A stretch of DNA of 64,000 nucleotides, taken from contig JAYKYS010000001.1 in the NCBI GenBank assembly GCA_036924285.1, positions 31,991,501 to 32,055,500 of the forward strand. The letters are read 5' to 3'. The notes below the pieces were generated by a model that saw only the letters and a program-made list of their open reading frames with translations, was not told the DNA's origin and made no database searches. The position numbers and the translations under genes are program-made. Source of the DNA: Asterella californica. Taxonomy: Eukaryota > Streptophyta > Marchantiopsida > Marchantiales > Aytoniaceae. Shown in pieces: positions 56,933 to 64,000 of this stretch (positions within the stretch are counted from its first letter, which is position 1; the number at the start of each line of letters is the position of its first letter).

Positions 56933-58014
56933 CGAATATCCTTGAACTCGTCACTCACCCTTGGAAACAGTTTCTCTCTCAAACGATCTCGATTGCGCTC
57001 GTGACTGGACGGTACAGTCAAGAACTGTATCGCTCTCTTCCCGTCTTGACTTCGGATCCTAGCATAAGCAGATCCATCGTCTAGTACTTTCGACTCCATC
57101 CAAATTGCTATGATGAAAGGTTGGCCTAGAATGAGCGAGTATGATGTTGCTTCTTGAACAAAAAAGTTCTGTTCGATAGCAACATCACCTATGCGCACTC
57201 TAACGTCTGGGCAGGCTCCATACAGATCTCCTCTTGTATTGTTGGCTGCTCTTATGACCCACCCATGCTCTGTGTCGATCGGTCATTTCTTCTTCTTGTA
57301 CAACTCTTTCGACATGATGTTGATTTCTGATCCATGATCAATTAGAGCAACCACCGGCTCATCCAAGTCTCCGATCCTCACCAACATTTCCGCCGTAGCT
57401 CGAGCCCAGTGACTGTGACTGTCATGACTTGAGCTCTGCTTCCCATCCTCCTCTTCATCCTCAAAATGCACCCTGCGTCTTCGATCTCTTTTTTCCTCTG
57501 GAGAATAAACACTGCATTTTGCAAGCTCTCTCTCCTCTTCCACAGACATCTTAGTATCCAAGGCATGCAATAAATCAGTCTCACCCATAATCTGTCGTTT
57601 CCGTTTGATGACATCGATGATGACATCATGAAACTCACGCTTAGCAATGCTCAACACTTCTCTCAAGGTAAACTCCACCTTCGTATTCAGAATGTGATCT
57701 TCCAAGACTCCCTTCAAGTCTGTTGAAGTCTCAATGTCCGACTGTAGTTTGTATGCAGCCGGCTTACCCTTCTCTTTCTGAGATTCTTTCACTCTTTCCT
57801 TCGGTGGAGAAAGAACATCATCCATCGGTAGATGGATGATGTTCTTGCATCCCAAAGCTCTTGATGAACCTTTTCTCCTCGAGTCTGTCTCTTGGAAGAA
57901 GTTCCTTCCCCTGCATCCTATGAATCTCGCCTTCTCTTCTCTTCCAACAACGCTTCGTGTTGGTTCTTGATGATGTAAGCATGTACCGATAGAGCTTCTA
58001 TCAGATCCTCCCAT
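56933..58014 (-). pseudogene. Gypsy 2 protease region
   Basis: The frame ending at 57283 contains VVALIDHGSEINIMSKELY (near 57345). It occupies the retropepsin active-site position but reads D-H-G instead of D-S/T-G. After a TGA where Trp is expected, the next frame continues VRIGDVAIEQNFFVQEATSY and SLILGQPFI, the second conserved protease block, then YARIRSQDGKRAIQFLTV. The conserved surroundings suggest D-H-G is characteristic of this lineage rather than a recent lesion. Confidence 0.8.
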
Positions 58015-58100
58015 CCAGTATCCTTCCGGATCGTAGCAGCTGTTCTTAGCAACGTCTCACGTGCCATCTTCCCTGTCTGTTTCATGGAGATGACAGATGA

Positions 58101-59345
58101 CTACAATCCACTTGGCTCAACTTGCTCGTTAAAACCTCTCTCAACTTGATCCTCAACCCTTGTGCCATAGGTTCCAGCTTCCACGATTGCAACTGCTTGC
58201 GCTGATAGGTGGTCCTCAACCAACTTCTTCATCCCTCCTCTACCAAAGTTGGTCTGAAGAAGTGCACCAGTATCCCGCAGCGCTACCTTCTCATCTTTCC
58301 AGAAGATCACCCCTTGCTGTAAGATGTCACTGAATTCCTTGCAATCTTTGCGTGGATGATCAGTACCATCGCACCAGATACACAGTTGGATCCAACCTTG
58401 CTTCCTAATGGATTTCGCTCCGCTTGTAGACCCTTGCTCCTCCAATCTTGTGAGCTTGATCTGCAGGTCTTGCATTCCACGCATGATCTTCTCAAGACTT
58501 GAATCATCCCTCTTCGGAGATACTATAGATGCCTGAACAACTGGAACAACTGGAGCAGCAAGAGCAACTGGCACTACCTGTCTAGCAACAGGAACCACTG
58601 GTCGGACTACAGAAACTATTGTTACAGCAATCAACGTTGATGTCAGTCTCCTAACAGGAACCTTCTCTCGTCTCCGTTCTCTCTTAGTAAGCAGACCAAC
58701 GGCTTCCTCAACCTTCTTCCAGCTACTGGTCAATCCATCATCCTCCTCCCGGTCTTTCAGAAGTACCTCTAGCTTCTCCTGCAACTTCTCATCTGTAGCC
58801 CGAAGAAATAGCTCTGTCTTGTTAGACTGCAGCGTCAACTTCTCCATCCTGGTCAGCCGTGAAAACTGCTTCTCAAACTCTCTGAGCAACTCAGTAGCTT
58901 GTAAACATTCCTTGGTTGCTCAACCCACTCCAAGAATGACTTCTTGGTGACTCGATCAAAGTCCTCCAAGAAGTACTCATCCATCAAAGCACGAGCAAAC
59001 GTCTCCCAATCCTTGTTAAAATGCTTCGTTAGCATTTTATCATGATCTCTAATCTCTAGAGCTGCTGCTAACTCAAACGTCCAATCATCTCATCTTTTGA
59101 GACGCGGTTCAGCTCCATCTCATTCACATAATGCCTTAGATATCTTGAGACATCTCTCTCATCAAACTAGTCAATCCTGCTGATCATTGCTTGTAGCACC
59201 TTTGTTGCCAAAGCTTCCTTCGGCTCATCAGACTGTTGTTGCCATAAGAACATAATGAAAGCTTGGACGGATCCAACTGCACCTTTGGCAACCCACCTGA
59301 ACCACTAGCTCCATCTCCATCACCTTTCTCATCCTCACTCATGAC
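58101..59345 (-). pseudogene. Gypsy 2 gag
   Basis: The probable start is ATG at about 59345 (MSEDEKGDGDGASGSGG), followed after a frame change by FIMFLWQQQSDEPKEALATK. Frames at 59035-58853 and 58889-58101 carry WETFARALMDEYFLEDFDRV and EFEKQFSRLTRMEKL. An Ala/Val/Pro-rich stretch then leads to LCIWCDGTDHPRKDCKEF, a CCHC zinc knuckle. Stops and shifts interrupt the sequence. Confidence 0.8.
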
Positions 59346-59409
59346 TGTCAATTTCTTCTTCAAAGTTCAAACACGGAAGCAATCTCCACCTCAGACCTTC
59401 ATGTCGAGT

Positions 59410-60085
59410 TCACCACCGTATCGTGACGGATATTGCGTGAAGGATGTCCAGGAAAACGTGAGGTTCCTGGCTGTGGAGATGCTGTGTGCTGAACAGAGAC
59501 AAGACAGAGAAAAACAACCACGAAAACAAACACTGCAATATATACCAACTCCAAATGTATGTACATTGTCGGTTCTTTCTCCTAAGAGCACAAAACAGAC
59601 CAGAGCGATATGTAACCTGCTTCAAAGCCCCTAAAACAAACCCCTGAATCACAACCCTGACCCAAAACCACCGAAGCGTAGCTCAAAGTAAGAGAAACTT
59701 CTCTTTGCTAACAAAACGAGCTGCACCAGCATCACACGATTGAAACTCAAGTCCAAACCACATTCATGTATAAGCTCTTAGCTAAAGCTAGCTACCACAA
59801 GCCATACACAACCAACTAAGTCCCTAACGAACTATAAAGGACAAAACTCGTAGTGAAGGAACCGAAAAAGATCTATCTGAGAACTTTCTCCTTTCATCAA
59901 ACGGTCTTCAGATGTCGATAGGGTCTTCTTCCTTGACTCTGTTGGACTCAAGAACTATCAGATCCGACTCCCGAGAGCCGAGATATCGTCGATTTTCAAT
60001 CGCAAGTGACTGAACTTTCAAAAACTCCTCCCTGCGGCTTAAAATCGCACACATCACACAAACGGATCGTCTAAACTGATATCCG
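59410..60085 (-). repeat. Repeat R, copy 2 (gypsy 2 LTR or leader)
   Basis: This is the inverted partner of 37990-38690. Just inside it, on the minus strand, TGGTGAACTCGACATGAAGG could be the primer-binding site (starts with TGG), with the gag ATG about 60 bp further on. Confidence 0.7.
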
Positions 60086-60324
60086 TCTTATCTTTTCTTC
60101 ACTCAACTTTTTCCACTAGAACGACTTCTAATACCCAAGGAAACACTAGACATCAATAAGACTAGAAGGAATCATAAAATCCTCCATACACGTTGGATCA
60201 TTCGTTGCGAAACGTAAACACACAAAAGCGCTCAACTAGAATGAGAAAATTGAGTCACGGTCTAATACAGAGTCAATATTACAACATGAAACTCTCCATA
60301 ATGAACGGTGTGACAAAGAAAACG

Positions 60325-60955
60325 GTGAAATACTCTTCACCAAAGTTCTTCATGATCCGTACCCCATGATTGATCTTTGGTCTGTAATGACATCGAATCT
60401 CGACCCAGACGTTGAAAGAAATGTTGGCTGGATAGTTGAGATCCATCATTCGTCAGAGCAAGATGTACACCGTTAGATCTCAAGTCTCTATATATGTAAT
60501 AATAGGAAAGATCATCGGGAGCTGTAAGTCCATCATCTTTCTCATGAACTAGTCATCAAAATACGAAACTAGCCATTGTTGAAAGTGGTCGCGGTGGATG
60601 TAAATGAAGCTTGATGTGAAATAGATTTGTAAAGGAAGATCCAGAGCCGGTATCAGACCTTCGTCCATAACCATCACTCCCGTAGTTCTTCATTCCTCCA
60701 TGCAGCCCATCGAGAACTCTCATGAATCATCCACTAAGAGAGAATTCTTTACGAACCCTCGACGCAGCATTTTATATCCAAATTTGACGACAAAGACCAC
60801 TAAAATGAACGCGCACAGATTGCTGATTTGATATATTTCACTACCGTGTGATCACTTAAATAGATAACTGTGACGTGACATCCATCACGAGTTACACGAT
60901 AAAATTCACGAAACATAAAAAAGAAACACATCCTAAATTCTATGAGAATTTCACA
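60325..60955 (+). repeat. Dispersed repeat S, copy 2
   Basis: Co-linear with 4885-5480 in the same orientation. Here no Myb/SANT-like frame follows. Confidence 0.6.
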
Positions 60956-60959
60956 AAAG

Positions 60960-62395
60960 AGCCGTACAAGAACACGACAGCGTTTGTTGCAGCTATGGCA
61001 GGAAACGACCATTGCTGCCCTGCCGAAATCATAAGTACACCCCACGGGCAAAAAGATTTTTGCTAAGGTTCTCAACTTTGACACCCCTTAATAGTCTATA
61101 TTATTGACTACATTCTAGATAGAATGCAAAGTTAGATCCATATCAATAAACCAGATTGCTCTTCCAGTTTCAAATTTGTCACTGGTGGACTTCTCACGGG
61201 GAACCTAACCCGTGATAGTTGACTATAACCTATGAAAAGAAAAAGAAAAAGTCCGAAATGATAACCCACTGACATCTCGTTTCACACAGAATTTGAGAAA
61301 TAAAACCCCTTAATAACACAAGATGTTAACTCTGCTCATATTGATTATTTTACTTTGCATACAAATAATAACATATAATTATTTTTCACTTCATCGAACC
61401 ATCAAGATTCACGTAGACTCGCACGACATCAGTTAAGATGAGTAGATTTAACTCTGAGTATATAACCGACTATGTATGCTACATCTTGGATGATAACTGA
61501 CTCCGTACTCTACTCTGAAGTTTACACGCGCAAAACGATTCTCTCACCTACATAGTACAAGTAGCCCATCCGCCTGTAGCGGAGACGTGAGGTCAAATCT
61601 TCCCTCGAGAGGGATAAGATCCCAGGCACACATAGCAATTTTTGTTTAAAAACTGAAGGTCTTTTTCATTTCCGAACCTGATTTAAAGTTTGAAATTTTT
61701 ATAAGTTTTTTCTTCCAAGTAATTTAGAAATATGATGTAAGCGTACATCTTTTCTCTAAAGTGTATTTTTTGAGACACGTGAGCACACAATCATCATTTT
61801 TGGCCCTTAAAGCACACTGTCATCATCTTTTTTGACATTCTTGCACTCAATCATGTGCGGGAGGAAGTCCATGTCACCAAATATATTACACTTGTAAACA
61901 TTTTCAAACTTTTATTCCCAAACTACTTGGAGAGGGTACCCCTAGAAACCACTAAAGTTTGTGGATTTTTGAGCTTCAGCTTTATTAGAAAAGAACAAAA
62001 TGCTATATGTGCCTGCTTCCTTTATTACTGAACCTAGAAGGTAATATATTTCCACTACTTAAATGTATGTACGCCTGGAGCCTAAGTCCTTGCAAAGGCA
62101 ACAACGTGCGGCTGCAGAAAACACCAAAGCGAAAGAGGCCTAAATGGAATCGCGACCTTATTGACTGTTCTCTAGAATGCAGAAAGGACACCATCGCAAT
62201 CACGTGAGGCTCAGCTTGCAATTGCAAGTTGACTCCTTGCTAGCTGTACATGGCTACTATCATACTGCTACTTGCGCATCTAAATCTCTCCTCCGTTTCA
62301 AAAATTATCAAATTATTATTTGTTGCGAACAAATTCTTTATTTATTTACTTGGCGAACAAATTATTAAAAGCTTAAACATTAGAGTTCTACGGGG
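60960..62395. other. No gene recognised
   Basis: AT-rich, short frames only. Around 61566-61635 CCGCCTGTAGCGGAGACG and GAGGTCAAATCTTCC resemble a degenerate tRNA-related segment, too weak to annotate as a gene. Confidence 0.5.
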
Positions 62396-63108
62396 CCGTC
62401 AACTACAGTTATTTGCTTGGTCGGGCCCCTGCGCTGAAGTCGATCCTTGACAAGGTCCCGCGCCAAAACCGATCCTTGGTAAAACTCATGACTGGCTATT
62501 GTATGGAAATAGCTGACTAGACTGTTTATCGATCCAGCATGGATGATGATTGTATCGTCCACCGTCGCAGTGGTCCACGCGGTACAAATTAAACACAGGC
62601 TCTTACGTCTCAGCTATCAGGATTGGTACTGTCGCGCTAGCAGACACTCCCGATGTGATTAAAATTGGCTCGATGATTCGCGGAATTCTCCAATCCACAT
62701 TAGATATCGCATTTCGTTGCGTTCATCGTTGTGAGAGCCAAGATACCCGTTGCTGAGAGTCATAAAGATTTTTGTTTGATATTTCTTCGAAGAACCACCA
62801 CCGAATCCGCAGGCTCATCCTTCCAGTCCCAATGCCTTAAGCCGAATTGCCAGTTCAGGTTAAAGCAAGAGATGGAAAGAGATCTTCCTACCGGAACGGA
62901 ACTGAATCCGCGAGCTCTTCACTTCCAACCCAATGCTCTCCTCGAAATTACGTTTGTTCCGAAGAGAAGAAAATCTCCTACCGTCTAGTCAGCTATCTAC
63001 TGACTGCAGCCCGTCATGAGCCGACCAAGGAACGACTTTGGCACGAGGGCTCTGTCAACGATCGACTTCAACGCAGGGGCCGACCAAGCAAATAACTGCC
63101 GTCAACTA
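62396..63108 (+). mobile_element. Non-autonomous Mutator-like element with long terminal inverted repeats
   Basis: Terminal inverted repeats of about 91 bp (62406-62497 and 63008-63098) begin CAGTTATTTGCTTGG and match at most positions. The flanks carry a direct repeat CCGTCAACTA (62396-62405 and 63099-63108), a 10-bp target duplication. Long inverted repeats with a 9-11 bp duplication are characteristic of Mutator-like elements. The interior of about 510 bp has no transposase. It contains two open + frames (62550-62756 and 62731-62988) and a roughly 90-bp tandem repeat, so it may carry captured gene sequence. Confidence 0.75.
62803..62990 (+). repeat. Degenerate 90-bp tandem repeat inside the Mutator-like element
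   Basis: CGAATCCGCAGGCTCATCCT (62812) and TGAATCCGCGAGCTCTTCAC (62902) head two similar units, and GATCTTCCTACCG (62881) recurs as AATCTCCTACCG (62971). The repeat lies within an open frame of about 85 codons. Confidence 0.55.
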
Positions 63109-63192
63109 CGGTAACTTGATTCAGTTACTGTACCAAAGGTTGCTATTGAATGTGGTTGAATATATTTACAAGTCCCTCGCTGGACTTAGAGT

Positions 63193-63319
63193 TTAACTCT
63201 ACTCCTATTAATTGACGTCGTGCGACTTTGCATGAATCCTGATCGTCCGATGAAAGTCGTAAATCACGATATATCGCTATTACACTGCACGGCAGTGTAA
63301 TTAATAGGAGTAGAGTTAA
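63193..63319. repeat. Foldback element with nested hairpins
   Basis: TTAACTCTACTCCTATTAAT plus T at 63193-63213 is the exact reverse complement of 63299-63319 (21 bp). Inside the 85-nt loop are CGACTTT/AAAGTCG and TTACACTG/CAGTGTAA (8 bp, 5-nt loop). No target duplication was identified. Confidence 0.75.
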
Positions 63320-64000
63320 CGTGTTGCCTCGCCGCTGGAGAGTCTCCGTTCTCTTGACTTTATCGGAGATCATCACAAATCCTACCTTTATAGCTACCTA
63401 GTACCTGCTACTACTCCGTTGACATCCGGTCCTGAGCTAGCACTAGACTCAGCTGTGTCAGCTTGGGGCAGCTCCTAGGTACAACTACAGTAAAAGTACA
63501 GTAAATACCTACCTAATTAGAGCCCCGTGCACTAGATTTTGGGTTGCACGTGATGAGTACGTACATACGTCAGCTCGGCCCCACTTCAAAGTTCAAAGTT
63601 CAAACCTGCTCCAGAATGTAGTAGTAGCACAGCACAATGGGTAGGAAAATAACCAGCTGAAACACAACTCTGCACAGATTACACAGGGGAGTAGAATGTC
63701 ATTCATTAGTTAACGTTTCCTGCTCAACTCCAGAAATATCTATTCTAATTATTCTGTAGCGATCGAAACAACAATTATCAGACATGTGCATCCTCCAACT
63801 GGTCGAGGTTCAAGAAACAGCAAGTGCCAGGCTCGAACTCGAACTCACAGTGCAGAACTGCAACTCTCAGAAAAGTGACATGTACGTACTACTTCTACTA
63901 CTTTTCTCGTTGTTATCATGTGCACTTCTGAGCACTATGCCACAAACCACTTCTAAAAAGGCAAAACATTAACTAAAAATTTCGGTCACTCACGCTGTGT
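63320..64000. other. No gene recognised
   Basis: Short frames only. A (TTCAAAG)n tract lies near 63583-63603. Confidence 0.5.

Larger units (their letters stand above)
55442..60085 (-). mobile_element. Ty3/gypsy element (gypsy 2), 3' half missing
   Basis: On the minus strand: LTR/leader repeat R (60085-59410), gag (about 59345-58101), protease (58014 to about 56930), pre-RT (56932-56151) and RT (56120-55442). The element stops inside RT, before RNase H and integrase, at about 55442. Gag and pol are broken repeatedly. It is a different lineage from gypsy 1, judged by protease and RT motifs. Confidence 0.85.

Noticed and set aside
31634..57285. TGA as a sense codon for tryptophan, because so many TGA codons stand at Trp positions in the retroelements
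   Set aside because: The host-like MOC1 gene uses TGG for Trp and ends in TGA at the expected place. The elements also carry frameshifts. Decay by transitions explains the pattern.
61566..61640. A tRNA gene
   Set aside because: Only a loose B-box-like word is present. No cloverleaf can be drawn.
1..64000. CRISPR array, bacterial operons or ribosomal RNA
   Set aside because: No regularly spaced identical short repeats, no ribosome-binding-site-led gene runs and no rRNA-like sequence. The window is clearly eukaryotic nuclear DNA.

Overview
The window is nuclear DNA from a green-lineage eukaryote, probably a streptophyte alga or a non-seed land plant. I cannot name the species. The basis is GT-AG introns throughout, a Ty1/copia element primed by initiator tRNA-Met, several Ty3/gypsy lineages, and an apparently intact multi-exon gene for a MOC1-type chloroplast Holliday junction resolvase. 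The window is mostly transposon debris. Only three loci look like ordinary host genes, all on the + strand.

Host loci. (1) 21696-23844: MOC1, seven exons whose reading phases all join, 330 residues predicted, with a transit-peptide-like N-terminus. (2) 25267-26430: the 3' six exons, phase-consistent, of a gene I do not recognise, starting about 1.4 kb downstream of MOC1; its 5' end is unresolved. (3) 49968-51295: the first four phase-consistent exons of a gene for a Ser-rich, probably single-pass membrane protein, also unrecognised.

Layout. 1-4.8 kb is non-coding and holds two well-preserved copies and one decayed inverted copy of a multi-hairpin mobile-element-like family. 4.9-6.6 kb is a repeat with a decayed Myb/SANT-like frame. 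9.2 kb holds a PIF/Harbinger transposase fragment. 11.7-12.8 kb holds two repeat families (T, U) that recur at 26.8 and 42.8 kb. 13.25-19.25 kb is a young but dead copia element with near-identical LTRs, a 5-bp target duplication and a GC-rich insert. 27.1-29.1 kb is a decayed non-LTR reverse transcriptase. 29.3-29.7 kb is a gypsy RT fragment. 29.8-37.9 kb is a minus-strand gypsy element with an intact 3' LTR, a truncated 5' LTR and an unusual extra 105-codon ORF before gag. 38.0-38.7 kb is an LTR-like repeat whose inverted partner lies at 59.4-60.1 kb. 43.3-45.7 kb is a plus-strand gypsy remnant ending in a PHD-finger-like region and an LTR. 55.4-59.3 kb is a minus-strand gypsy of another lineage with a DHG protease site. 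62.4-63.1 kb is a compact Mutator-like non-autonomous element with long terminal inverted repeats and a target duplication.

The most interesting points are the multi-hairpin family, in which three hairpins and alternative outer pairings persist while the sequence changes; the Mutator-like element with tandemly repeated cargo; the extra gypsy ORF; and the strong bias of internal stops in unrelated elements toward TGA at positions where tryptophan or arginine is expected. All similarity statements come from reading by eye. No database search or alignment program was used.
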